Positions 9,745 through 18,834 of a stretch of DNA of 64,000 nucleotides are shown here, piece after piece. The notes below the pieces were generated by a model. That model had not been told where the DNA came from. It was given only the letters and a program-made list of their open reading frames with translations, and made no database searches. The position numbers were made by a program, and so were the translations under genes. Position 1 is the first letter of the stretch. Each line of letters begins with the position of its first letter. Origin of the DNA: Alphaproteobacteria bacterium (GTDB taxonomy: Bacteria > Pseudomonadota > Alphaproteobacteria > Caulobacterales > Maricaulaceae); the NCBI GenBank assembly GCA_016124665.1, contig WGNH01000005.1:62001-126000 (forward strand). Reading direction: 5' to 3'.

Positions 9745-10290
9745 ATGATCCGGCTGATGACAATCATACTGGCCAGCGCGAGCCTGGCGGCGTGTTCCGG
9801 CAGCGGTGAATTCGCCGAGGGCGGCGACATTCTCACCATTCATGGCGAAATCGGAACGGTGGACCGCGGACCGTTGGAGCCCGGGCTGGAGCCCCTGTTC
9901 CGCGCCTATGGCATTGATTTCGACTTTGCCTGCGTCATGCCTTTCGCCAGCCTGGCGGACATGCCGCAACACACCGTCCGGGTGGCCTATCCGGATGGCG
10001 GCGAGACGCACAGCTTCTCCGGCCCCCTGCTGCGCGATGTCATGGCGGTCGCCATGCCGGAAGGCGATACGCTGACGGTGACCGCGCTGGACGGCTATCA
10101 GCGCGATATCGAACTCTCGCGTATCGAAGATCATGACGTCATCCTGGCCATCCGCATGGAGGGCGATGCGCTGAATATCGGCGGTTTCGGCCCGGCCATG
10201 ATCGTCTGGCCGCGCGACACGGATGCCGCGCTGGACGGCATGGATGACAGCGACTGGGTGTGGGGCGTGTTCTCGATCGAGGTGCGCTAG
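9745..10290 (+). CDS. lipoprotein with stand-alone molybdopterin-binding-like (SUOX fold) domain
   Basis: lipobox LAACSGSG; FSGPLLRDVMAVAM...LTVTALDGYQRDIELSRIEDHDVILAIRMEGDALNIGGFGPAMIVWP. Confidence 0.5.
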   Translation: MIRLMTIILASASLAACSGSGEFAEGGDILTIHGEIGTVDRGPLEPGLEPLFRAYGIDFDFACVMPFASLADMPQHTVRVAYPDGGETHSFSGPLLRDVMAVAMPEGDTLTVTALDGYQRDIELSRIEDHDVILAIRMEGDALNIGGFGPAMIVWPRDTDAALDGMDDSDWVWGVFSIEVR

Positions 10291-10481
10291 CGCCTCCTGT
10301 TTGCCGCTTTTTCGAACCGTATAAACGGTTTCCGTCCCCGCATCGGCGAGGACAGGCTTTCCACTGAAATGTCCTGCCAGGCTGCCGGGTGGGCACACGA
10401 TTGTGTCAGTAACCGGAAAAAGCCGTTGCGTCCGCGCTATTGCTTCCTAAGCTGCCGCGCAAGCAACTCTTGGGGAGAGAT

Positions 10482-11999
10482 ATGGACGCTGAAGCCGCAA
10501 CAATCGGCCAAACCGTTTCCGAGCTGGTCGGGGTGGTTAACGGGTTTGTCTGGGGGCCGCCCATGCTGGTCCTGCTTCTGGGGACCGGCCTCTATCTGAC
10601 GGTTTTTCTGAAATTCATGCCCTTGCGGAAAATCGGCTTCGCCTTCGGCGAGCTGATGAAGGGCCGCAAGCCCGAGGGTGAAGGGGATGTGACGCCTTTC
10701 GGCGCGCTGATGACCGCCCTGTCCTCGACCATCGGGACAGGAAATATTGCCGGGGTTGCGGTGGCGATCGCCATTGGCGGTCCGGGTGCGCTCTTCTGGA
10801 TGTGGATGACGGCGCTGGTCGGCATGGCCACGAAATTCGCCGAAGGCGTGCTGGCCGTGAAATTCCGTGAAGTCGATGCCGATGGCCGCCGGGTTGGCGG
10901 ACCGATGTATTACATCAAGAACGGCATGGGCAAGAAGTGGATCTGGCTCGGCGGGCTGTTCGCCTTTTTCGGCGTCATGGCCGGGCTGGGCACCGGCAAT
11001 GCCATCCAGACGGCCGAGGTCGTGCGTACGGTCAATGACACCTATGGTGTGGAATACTGGATCACGGGCGCCATTATCGCGATTCTGGCGGCTGCCGTCA
11101 TCCTGGGCGGCATCAAGCGTATTGCCACCGTGGCGAGCGCGCTCGTGCCGTCCATGGCCGGGATCTATATCCTGGTCGGTCTGATCGTGGTCGGCATGAA
11201 TGTGGATGCCATACCGGCTGCCCTGGGTGCCATTTTCACCAATGCGTTCGGATTTGACGCCGCAGCGGGCGGTTTCTCCGGCGCGCTCCTGATGATGGCC
11301 ATGCAGCGCGGCGTGGCACGCGGGATTTTCTCCAACGAAGCCGGTCAGGGTTCGGCCCCGATCGCGCACGCGGCGGCACAGAATGACAGCCCGGTCGACC
11401 AGGGCATTATCGCCATGCTGGGCACGTTTATCGACACGATTCTGGTGTGTTCGATCACCGGGCTGGCGATTCTGACCTCTGGTGTCATTCCGGCAGAATG
11501 CAATGCCGGCCTGATCGCGATTTCCGGAAATCTGCCGCAGGTCTGCGAGACCGGGGCCCGGATCACGGCGGCCGCTTTTGCAGCCAATCTGCCTTTCGGT
11601 GACCAGTTCGTCACCATTGCGCTGGCCCTGTTTGCTTTCACCACCATTCTGGGCTGGTCCTATTATGGCGAGCGCTGTGCGGAATACCTGCTGGGGGTCA
11701 AGATCGTCCTGCCCTTCCGTATCGCCTGGATCGTCATGATCCTGGCAGCCACCAGCCTGCTCTATGCCGGTGATAATGTTACCGCGCTGATGAATACGGT
11801 GTGGCTGACCACCGACACGCTGACGGGGCTGATGGCGGCGCCGAACCTCATCGCTTTGCTGGTGCTCTCCCCGCTGATCTTCAAGATGACGCGGGAATAC
11901 TTCGCCAAGCTGGAAGCGGGTGAAGGCAAGGAAGCCGCGGCACAGGCGGCGATCAATGTCGATGTGAAGGATACAGGTGACGGCCCGCCCCGAACCTGA
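10482..11999 (+). CDS. alanine/glycine:cation symporter (AGCS family)
   Basis: GALMTALSSTIGTGNIAGVAVAIAIGGPGALFWMWMTALVGMATKFAEGVLAV...; GIFSNEAGQGSAPIAHAAAQ. Confidence 0.95.
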   Translation: MDAEAATIGQTVSELVGVVNGFVWGPPMLVLLLGTGLYLTVFLKFMPLRKIGFAFGELMKGRKPEGEGDVTPFGALMTALSSTIGTGNIAGVAVAIAIGGPGALFWMWMTALVGMATKFAEGVLAVKFREVDADGRRVGGPMYYIKNGMGKKWIWLGGLFAFFGVMAGLGTGNAIQTAEVVRTVNDTYGVEYWITGAIIAILAAAVILGGIKRIATVASALVPSMAGIYILVGLIVVGMNVDAIPAALGAIFTNAFGFDAAAGGFSGALLMMAMQRGVARGIFSNEAGQGSAPIAHAAAQNDSPVDQGIIAMLGTFIDTILVCSITGLAILTSGVIPAECNAGLIAISGNLPQVCETGARITAAAFAANLPFGDQFVTIALALFAFTTILGWSYYGERCAEYLLGVKIVLPFRIAWIVMILAATSLLYAGDNVTALMNTVWLTTDTLTGLMAAPNLIALLVLSPLIFKMTREYFAKLEAGEGKEAAAQAAINVDVKDTGDGPPRT

Positions 12000-12020
12000 C
12001 CTTCACGGGATATGAATGGG

Positions 12021-12051
12021 AAAGGCCCCGTCATCCGGCGGGGCCTTTTTC
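12021..12051 (+). terminator. Rho-independent terminator
   Basis: AAAGGCCCCG-TCATC-CGGCGGGGCCTTTTTC, GC hairpin followed by T5, just after the symporter stop. Confidence 0.85.
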
Positions 12052-12875
12052 TATGCCCTGTCCAGCGCCGCAAGCGCCGCCTCGACATGGGCGTTGAACT
12101 GGCCCCAGCGCTTGTACGCCAGCGCATCCTCCGAGGCCGCGCGCCAGCTGGCGGCAAAGGCGGCGCGGTCGGCCGGATCGGCCAGGGCGGTGCGGATCGG
12201 GTCCAGACAGATGCGGATGCAGAAGAGAATGGCGTTCGTGGCCTCCAGCCGGACGAGGGTCTGGCGTTCCACGCGAAGGGCCAGCCGGTCGATGGCCTCG
12301 CGGGCCGGTGTCGTCTTCAATTGTTCGCGCATGGCCGAGCCATGCGGCCAGTGCCGCTCCATGCCCAGTTGCACGGTCCAGTTAAAGCGCTCGAAGACTT
12401 CGCCCGACGGCATGCGGTCAAAGACGCGGGCAATCTTTCCCGCCAGTGACGGCGAGCCGTTGGGCACAGGGGCATGCAGCTGATGCAGTTCGCGGTTGAA
12501 GGCATCGTCGAGCGAAAAGAAGGTCGGCTGGGTCAAAAGCAGGCTGGTGGCGATCCAGCCGTCTCCGGCCTTTTCCATCACAACAAGATCATCCGAGACC
12601 AGCCGCCCCGCCGCGATCAGGGCCGGTTCGGGGCGGCCCGTGCGGGTCTGGCCGGTGGCCGCCTCGATCCGGGCGAGCGCTTCGGCTTCGGCAGCGGCTG
12701 CGGACGGCAGGGCGCGGTAATAGGTGTCCGGCGTGGCATCAAGGCGTTCCGATTTGAGCGCCAGCCAGCCGGCTTCCGGATCCGGCGTCAGCCAGTCTTG
12801 CGGCGCGATGCGTTTCAGGCCGACCTGGAAACGCGGCGGCCCGTCATAAAAGGGTTTATAGGGCGGCCGCTTCAC
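12051..12875 (-). CDS. DUF3445 / heme-dependent oxidative N-demethylase-like protein
   Basis: FQVGLKRIAPQDWL...LVVMEKAGDGWIATSLLLTQPTFFSLDDAF...LHAPVPNGSPSLAGKIARVFDRMPSGEVFERFNW. Confidence 0.8.
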   Translation of the reverse strand: MKRPPYKPFYDGPPRFQVGLKRIAPQDWLTPDPEAGWLALKSERLDATPDTYYRALPSAAAAEAEALARIEAATGQTRTGRPEPALIAAGRLVSDDLVVMEKAGDGWIATSLLLTQPTFFSLDDAFNRELHQLHAPVPNGSPSLAGKIARVFDRMPSGEVFERFNWTVQLGMERHWPHGSAMREQLKTTPAREAIDRLALRVERQTLVRLEATNAILFCIRICLDPIRTALADPADRAAFAASWRAASEDALAYKRWGQFNAHVEAALAALDRA

Positions 12876-13264
12876 GGCTTGCGCAGCCCGGTCAGCGCCA
12901 CCAGCACCAGCGCCAGCGCGATCCCCGCCGCGTCCGCCACCACATCAGCAAAGGACATGGTGCGTTGCAGGACCGGCGAGCCCTGGATCAGCTCGATCAA
13001 AAGGCCGTGCGTGATCATGGCCAGCGCGATGAACCAGAGCGGCAGGCTGCGCCAGCCAAAGGCGGCGAGCAGGGTGAGGACCAGGAAGGCCGCGGCATGT
13101 TCCAGCTTGTCCGTCCCGAGAAGCCGCGGCGGCGCGGCCGGGCCGGGCAGGAGCGCCAGAATGGTGATGGCTGTAAAAGCCAGCCAGAACATGCCCTTGG
13201 CGGCTTGCCGCAAAGCCAGGCTCTTTCTAGGGTCCGGACCGGAAGAAAACGGGTGAAATGACAT
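12872..13264 (-). CDS. VanZ family membrane protein
   Basis: [24 protein letters not shown]...[30 protein letters not shown]. Confidence 0.8.
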   Translation of the reverse strand: MSFHPFSSGPDPRKSLALRQAAKGMFWLAFTAITILALLPGPAAPPRLLGTDKLEHAAAFLVLTLLAAFGWRSLPLWFIALAMITHGLLIELIQGSPVLQRTMSFADVVADAAGIALALVLVALTGLRKP

Positions 13265-14273
13265 GCCGGCCACTGTCCTTGATATCGAGACCTTGTCAAA
13301 GCCCCGCTTTGACTGGACTGCAGACGAGGCGGGCCGGATATACCGGGCTCCGTTTAACGATTTGCTGTTCGCGGCGCAAAGTGTGCACCGGCGGCATCAC
13401 GCGGCCAATGCCGTGCAGAAATCCCAGCTCCTGTCGATCAAGACCGGCGGCTGTGCCGAGGATTGCGGCTATTGCAGCCAGTCGGCTTTCCACGAAACCG
13501 GCCTGAAAGCCTCGAAGCTGATGCCGGTGGACGCGGTCTTGTCCGCCGCGCGCAAGGCGAAGGCCGGCGGTGCGACACGGTTTTGCATGGGGGCGGCCTG
13601 GCGCTCGCTGAAGGACCGCGATGTCGATGCGGTGTGCGAGATGATTGAAGGGGTCAAGGCGGAAGGCCTCGAAACCTGCGTCACGCTCGGCATGCTGGAG
13701 GCCGAACAAGCGCGGCGGCTGAAAGCGGCGGGGCTGGATTATTACAATCACAATCTGGATACGAGCCGCGAGTATTACGGCGCAGTGATCACGACGCGCA
13801 CCTATGAGGACCGGCTGGAAACGCTGGGCCGGGTGCGTGAGGCGGGCATCAATATCTGCTGTGGCGGCATTATCGGCATGGGCGAGAGCGAGGAGGACCG
13901 GATCGGCCTGCTGGTCGAGCTCGCCTCGCTCGATCCGCACCCTGAAAGCGTGCCGATCAATCATCTGGTCGCCGTTGAAGGCACGCCGCTGGGTCAGGCT
14001 CGGCCGCTGGACGGGTTTGATTTTGTGCGGGCGATTGCCGCCGCGCGCCTGATGATGCCGCGCTCTGTGGTGCGCCTGTCAGCGGGCCGCGAAGGCATGA
14101 GCCGGGAATTGCAGGCACTGTGTTTCCTGGCTGGAGCCAATTCGATCTTTGTCGGCGAGGAATTGCTGACCACGCCGAATCCGGACCTAGAGGCGGATGG
14201 CGCGCTGTTCAGCGATCTCGGCCTGGAGCCGATGGCGGCGCCGTCTTCGCCGGTGGAACGGGCGGCGGAGTAG
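13263..14273 (+). CDS. bioB: biotin synthase
   Basis: radical-SAM [45 protein letters not shown]. Confidence 0.97.
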   Translation: MPATVLDIETLSKPRFDWTADEAGRIYRAPFNDLLFAAQSVHRRHHAANAVQKSQLLSIKTGGCAEDCGYCSQSAFHETGLKASKLMPVDAVLSAARKAKAGGATRFCMGAAWRSLKDRDVDAVCEMIEGVKAEGLETCVTLGMLEAEQARRLKAAGLDYYNHNLDTSREYYGAVITTRTYEDRLETLGRVREAGINICCGGIIGMGESEEDRIGLLVELASLDPHPESVPINHLVAVEGTPLGQARPLDGFDFVRAIAAARLMMPRSVVRLSAGREGMSRELQALCFLAGANSIFVGEELLTTPNPDLEADGALFSDLGLEPMAAPSSPVERAAE

Positions 14274-14284
14274 GGAGCTGCGTG

Positions 14285-14398
14285 CTTCGAGGCTTCCCTT
14301 GCGGAAAGCGCCTCAGCATGAGGTAAGATAGCGTATTGAAATTCACTCCACCTCATCCTGAGGTGCGACCCCGGATTTGATCCGGGGGAGCCTCGAAG
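14285..14398. repeat. nested inverted-repeat intergenic element
   Basis: outer arms CTTCGAGGCT/AGCCTCGAAG; inner CCTCAGCATGAGG and CCTCATCCTGAGG arms; small CCGGATTTGATCCGG hairpin. Confidence 0.8.
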
Positions 14399-14470
14399 GA
14401 GAGGATGAACATGCTGCGTGATTCGAGGCGGCTGATGTCCTCCCCTGTTTACGGGGGGAGAAAACCCACC

Positions 14471-14770
14471 CTAATCCAGCCCGGCGAGTTCGCGCAGATA
14501 ATCCCAGGTGAAAAGACCGGAATCATGGCCGTCATCAAAGACGATCTGGACCGCATAGCGGCCGACCGGATGGGCGGCGGTCACGCCGACATTTTCCTTG
14601 CCGGTGATGGTCTTTTTCTGGCCGACACCATGACCCTGCACCTCGGCGCTGGGCGATTCAGTGCGCAAGCGTTCAAAACTGACTTCGCCGGTCCGGCCGT
14701 CATCAAAGTCGATGGTCAGCACTTTGCGGGCCTTTGAAAAGTCCAGCTTTTGCGGCCAGGCGCGGCTCAT
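14471..14770 (-). CDS. DUF971 domain-containing protein
   Basis: [31 protein letters not shown]...[26 protein letters not shown]. Confidence 0.9.
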   Translation of the reverse strand: MSRAWPQKLDFSKARKVLTIDFDDGRTGEVSFERLRTESPSAEVQGHGVGQKKTITGKENVGVTAAHPVGRYAVQIVFDDGHDSGLFTWDYLRELAGLD

Positions 14771-14979
14771 TTCGCTTCCGCGTCGCTGAGCTCGCGGGCC
14801 TCTTCCGGCAACATGATCGGCACGCCCTCGCGCACCGGATAGGCCAGACGCGCCTTTTTCGAGACCAGCTCGCCGGCCTTGCGGTCATAGTGCAACGGCC
14901 CGCGCGTGACCGGGCAGACCAGCACTTCCAGCAGCTTGGGATCGACGTCTTTTTGCGGGGTTTCGGTGTTTTCGCTCAT
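14767..14979 (-). CDS. Trm112 family protein
   Basis: [48 protein letters not shown]. Confidence 0.92.
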   Translation of the reverse strand: MSENTETPQKDVDPKLLEVLVCPVTRGPLHYDRKAGELVSKKARLAYPVREGVPIMLPEEARELSDAEAK

Positions 14980-15021
14980 ACCTTGATATCTAGTCCCTGT
15001 GTGGCGGATTTTCCAGACGCG

Positions 15022-15246
15022 TCACGCATCAAGATCGGCATTGTCGATATCATAATCGAGAATATCACCCGGCTTGCAGTCCAGAACGAGGCAGAGTTTT
15101 GAAAGCGTGTCAAAGCGCATGCCTTTGACCTTCCCCGTCCGCAACAGGCTGAGTTGGGTCTCCGAAATACCAATTTTTTCAGCGACATCGCGGGCGCGCA
15201 GCTTGCGCTTCGCCAGCATGACATCAAGGGTGACACGGACCGGCAT
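15022..15246 (-). CDS. small helix-turn-helix transcriptional regulator (YozG/XRE-like)
   Basis: LAKRKLRARDVAEKIGISETQLSLLRTGKVKGMRFDTLSKLCLVLDCKPGDIL; start at internal Met MPVRVTLDVML. Confidence 0.85.
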   Translation of the reverse strand: MPVRVTLDVMLAKRKLRARDVAEKIGISETQLSLLRTGKVKGMRFDTLSKLCLVLDCKPGDILDYDIDNADLDA

Positions 15247-15695
15247 CAGACGAATCCGTCCAGTTCGGCGCGGATCTGGCGGCCGCGGCGCGCCAGAAGC
15301 AGCAATGTCAGCCCGGCAAAGGCCAGCGCCAGATTGGCCAGTGTCCACTCGAAGCGCACGCCGGTCATGACGGTGAAGCCATTATCGATGAGATACCGCA
15401 GGGCCGGTTCAGCCAGTATGGCCACCCAAGCACCAAGCATCAGGCCCGCCCCCATCCGGTTCAGCCCCGATACCAGAGCGGGGCCGAAATCCGTAGCGGA
15501 GCGCGTTTTGGCAAAGATTTCCGCACCGGACCAGAAAGCCCAGAGATAGAAAGCGGGCGCGGCCAGCCCGATCCAGTCAGCCACGGCACCCGAAGCCGGG
15601 AAAAAATCCAGACGCTCAAGCACCAGAAGGAAAGCCGCCAACACGACCAGCGCCCGCAGGGCCGTTGCGATCGGGGATTGGAACCAGGATGACAT
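15246..15695 (-). CDS. DUF2975-like membrane protein
   Basis: four predicted TM segments; overlaps the start of a YozG-like HTH gene, a common pairing. Confidence 0.6.
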   Translation of the reverse strand: MSSWFQSPIATALRALVVLAAFLLVLERLDFFPASGAVADWIGLAAPAFYLWAFWSGAEIFAKTRSATDFGPALVSGLNRMGAGLMLGAWVAILAEPALRYLIDNGFTVMTGVRFEWTLANLALAFAGLTLLLLARRGRQIRAELDGFV

Positions 15696-15769
15696 GAATT
15701 CTCTCTTTCAGCTAAATTACTTTATCTGAAACAGCTATTAATTTAAGTTTTATATAAAGTCAATTGACG

Positions 15770-16405
15770 TCAGTTCGGCGTGCCGCCCGCGCCCTCGGCC
15801 AGTTTCTTTTCCAGCAGCGCCGTCATCAGATCATAGCGGGCGCGGCCGTCCTCAGCTTCCAGCAGGGCCTGTTTTTCCTTGGCGGCAAAGGGGGCGGCCA
15901 TGGCGATCTGGTCGACAATGCGGATGACGGGCGCGGCATCCACCGTGCCCCAGTCACACTTGATGCCTTCCTGCGCGAACCAGCCCCGCAACAGGGCGGT
16001 AAAGCGCTCGCGGTCGGCGGTCAGCAGCGCATCGGGCGCCGCCCGGTCGGCGGTAAAGAGCGACCAGTCGACCTGCGCGGTGCGATAAGGGGTTTTTTCA
16101 TCCAGCTCGGCGCGGATCTCGAAACGGGAGAGGCCTTCGAGCTCGATCAGATAGCGGCCATCATCGGTTTCGGCATGGCGGGTGATGCGCCCCGCCCCGC
16201 CGATCGCCTCGACCAGCGGGCGCTCCGGCGTGCCACCGGCCCGCGTCTGGACAATGCCGATCAGCTTCTCGCTGGCCAGCGCATCATCGACCATGTTGAG
16301 ATAGCGCGGCTCGAATATATTGAGCGGCAAGACCTCGCCGGGCAGCAATATGGCACCGCCCAGCGGGAAAATCGGCAGAATTGACGGCAAACGGATCATA
16401 CCCAA
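15770..16405 (-). CDS. LON peptidase substrate-binding domain protein
   Basis: LPIFPLGGAILLPGEVLPLNIFEPRYLNMVDDAL...IGIVQTR...GGAGRITRHAETDDGRYLIELEGLSRF. Confidence 0.92.
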   Translation of the reverse strand: MGMIRLPSILPIFPLGGAILLPGEVLPLNIFEPRYLNMVDDALASEKLIGIVQTRAGGTPERPLVEAIGGAGRITRHAETDDGRYLIELEGLSRFEIRAELDEKTPYRTAQVDWSLFTADRAAPDALLTADRERFTALLRGWFAQEGIKCDWGTVDAAPVIRIVDQIAMAAPFAAKEKQALLEAEDGRARYDLMTALLEKKLAEGAGGTPN

Positions 16406-16440
16406 GAGCTAGGGCCGATAAGCGGCTCTGCCAAGGGGGG

Positions 16441-17370
16441 TCAGGAAAACAGCAGGGTGGAGAGGCGCCGCCGCCCGGTTTTCGCCACCGGTGAGGCAAA
16501 GCCTGCGGCCTCGAAAATTTCCAGCAGGCGGGCCTTCGCCTTGCCGTCTTCCCATTCGGCATCGGTCTCCAGAATGTGGAAGAGCTGGTCACTGGCGCCC
16601 TGCAGATTACCCCTTCCGGCCAGCGCATTGGCCAGCTCGAAGCGGGTGGCGTGATCGCCGGGATTGTCCGCCAGCTTCTGTTCCAGCTCGCCGGCCTCAC
16701 CGGCATCGCCGGCTTCCTCGGTCAGTTTCAGCGCGGTCAGGGCGGCCTGCACGGCCGGGTCGGATTTTTTATCCTCCGGCACGTGCTGGAGGAGTTCTTT
16801 TGCCTTGTCCGGTTCGCCACCGGCGAGGAAAACCCGCGCCATGCCGGCAATCGGGGCGACATTTTCCGGATCGGATTGCGCCGCCAGCGAGAAATCCTGT
16901 GCCGCCCCGCCAAGATCGCCGGAGGCGAGGCTTTCCTCGGCGCGCTTCAGCAGGGCGTCGATCTCGGCCTTGTCCGGCCCGTCGCCGGTGAGGCGCTTGA
17001 TGAAATCATTGATCTGGCTTTCCGGCAGCGCGCCCATGAAACCGTCCACCGGCTGGCCGTTGCGGAAGGCAAAGACCGCAGGGATGGACTTGACCTGCAG
17101 CTGGCCGGCGACGCCGGGATTCTCGTCGATATTGATCTTGACCAGACGCACCTTGCCGCCGGCCTTGCGCACGGCATTCTCGATCATCGGGCCGAGCTGA
17201 CGGCAGGGGCCGCACCAGGGCGCCCAGAAATCCACCAGCACCGGCACCTCTTTCGAGGGCTCGATGACATCGGCCATGAAGCCCTGGTCCGTGCCCTCCT
17301 TCACCAGATCGGCGGCGCCCTGCGGGGCGGACGGGGCGGCATTCGGGTTGGTGGTGAAAAAATCGCTCAT
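16441..17370 (-). CDS. thioredoxin-TPR protein (CnoX/YbbN-like)
   Basis: VDFWAPWCGPCRQLGPMIE...; C-terminal TPR-like repeats. Confidence 0.93.
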   Translation of the reverse strand: MSDFFTTNPNAAPSAPQGAADLVKEGTDQGFMADVIEPSKEVPVLVDFWAPWCGPCRQLGPMIENAVRKAGGKVRLVKINIDENPGVAGQLQVKSIPAVFAFRNGQPVDGFMGALPESQINDFIKRLTGDGPDKAEIDALLKRAEESLASGDLGGAAQDFSLAAQSDPENVAPIAGMARVFLAGGEPDKAKELLQHVPEDKKSDPAVQAALTALKLTEEAGDAGEAGELEQKLADNPGDHATRFELANALAGRGNLQGASDQLFHILETDAEWEDGKAKARLLEIFEAAGFASPVAKTGRRRLSTLLFS

Positions 17371-17432
17371 GGCACAAATCCGTCTTTGATGTCTTGCCGT
17401 CTACTTGGCGCGGGCGGGCGGTGTTTACAAGG

Positions 17433-17942
17433 TCAGTCGTCTGCCGCCAGCGCCGCGAAATCCACAATCAGCGGGTCATGGCCGGTGGCCTTTGCAAATT
17501 TCAGCAGATCGCCGCGCGCGATGGCGGTGGTGGCGTCATTCTTCAGCGGGTGGAAATTGACCGGATCGGTGGACAGCAAGGCGGCGTCGAGCACAAAGGT
17601 GACCTGCCCGTCCGTATCATTCATCAGCGCAAAGGCGGTGACCGAGCCGGGGCGCACGCCCAGCACTTCAAGCAGATCCGACTCGCGGGCAAAGGACAGG
17701 CGCTGGCAACCGATCAGCTTGTGCAGCCGGTTGACGCGGACCGGCGTATCGCCCAGCGCCGAGACCAGCACGAAGCGGCCTCTCTTGTCCTTGAGGAAGA
17801 GATTCTTGGTATGCCCGCCGGGCAGGCCGGCCTTGATCGCCTGGCCCTCATCGACCGTGAAGACCGGCGCATGATCCAGCGTTGAATGGGCGATGCCCAA
17901 TTCATCGAGAAACGCGAACAGGTCGGTGCGGGCCGCAGGCAT
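17433..17942 (-). CDS. YbaK/prolyl-tRNA synthetase-associated deacylase domain protein
   Basis: [41 protein letters not shown]...[20 protein letters not shown] at 17942. Confidence 0.92.
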   Translation of the reverse strand: MPAARTDLFAFLDELGIAHSTLDHAPVFTVDEGQAIKAGLPGGHTKNLFLKDKRGRFVLVSALGDTPVRVNRLHKLIGCQRLSFARESDLLEVLGVRPGSVTAFALMNDTDGQVTFVLDAALLSTDPVNFHPLKNDATTAIARGDLLKFAKATGHDPLIVDFAALAADD

Positions 17943-18023
17943 GACCTGCCTTATGCGGCATGGGCGGCATGGATCAAGCGCAAAATTGCGATAGTCTCCG
18001 CCTCCGGCCATAAGGATCTGCCC

Positions 18024-18590
18024 ATGACAACGCCTGTCTGCTTTTTCGCCTTCCGCAGCCCCTATTCGCGCATCGGCCTCGCCAAGCTGAAGGCGGCGGG
18101 TGTGGTGCCGGTGGTCATTCCCTTTACCGGGCCGCCGGACGGGGCGCCCTTCTTCAATCCCACCGACAGCCGCCCGAAGCTGGACTATTATCTGGAAGAC
18201 ATTCCGCGGATGACGGCGCGGGCCGGGCTCAAACTGGCCTTTCCCGACCCGTTCGAGCTGACCTCGCGCCTGCCCAATCTCGCCTTTCACCTTGCCGATC
18301 AGGCGGGCAAGGGGTTTGATTTTGCCTGCGCGGCGTCGGAGGCGCGCTGGGGCGAGGGGCAGGACCTCAACCGGCATGAGGTGCTGGCTGCCATTGCCGG
18401 CGGCCTGGGCCTGGATCTGCCGGCGGCCGATGCGCTGAAGAATGCGGAGGATCTGCGCGAGGCGGAGCAAAAGGCACGCGCCGCGGTCAATGCCCATGGC
18501 GTGTTCGGCGTGCCCTTCCTGATCGCGACGGGGCAGAAATACTGGGGGCAGGACCGCTTTGATCTCTATCTGGAAGCGATCTCCGCCTAG
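18024..18590 (+). CDS. 2-hydroxychromene-2-carboxylate isomerase/DsbA-like oxidoreductase
   Basis: [16 protein letters not shown]...; [24 protein letters not shown]. Confidence 0.8.
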   Translation: MTTPVCFFAFRSPYSRIGLAKLKAAGVVPVVIPFTGPPDGAPFFNPTDSRPKLDYYLEDIPRMTARAGLKLAFPDPFELTSRLPNLAFHLADQAGKGFDFACAASEARWGEGQDLNRHEVLAAIAGGLGLDLPAADALKNAEDLREAEQKARAAVNAHGVFGVPFLIATGQKYWGQDRFDLYLEAISA

Positions 18591-18670
18591 CTGAATCTGG
18601 CGTCTTGCCATCGGGCCGGGATTGCGCGATATACGCCGCCTCCCGGCGCAAGCCGGAACCCCATACATGA

Positions 18671-18745
18671 GCGGGCGTAGCTCAGGGGTAGAGCGTCACC
18701 TTGCCAAGGTGAATGTCGTGAGTTCGAATCTCATCGCCCGCTCCA
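18671..18745 (+). tRNA. tRNA-Gly (anticodon GCC)
   Basis: GCGGGCG/CGCCCGC acceptor, TCACC-TTGCCAA-GGTGA anticodon arm, AGTTCGAATCT T-arm, CCA. Confidence 0.97.
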
Positions 18746-18834
18746 TTCTTTTCCTGATGATTTGACCACCCCCCTGCGCGTGCGACTCCCCACGGGCATT
18801 GCGCTGCGCGCTGCGGGCGTTACACCGCCGCCCC

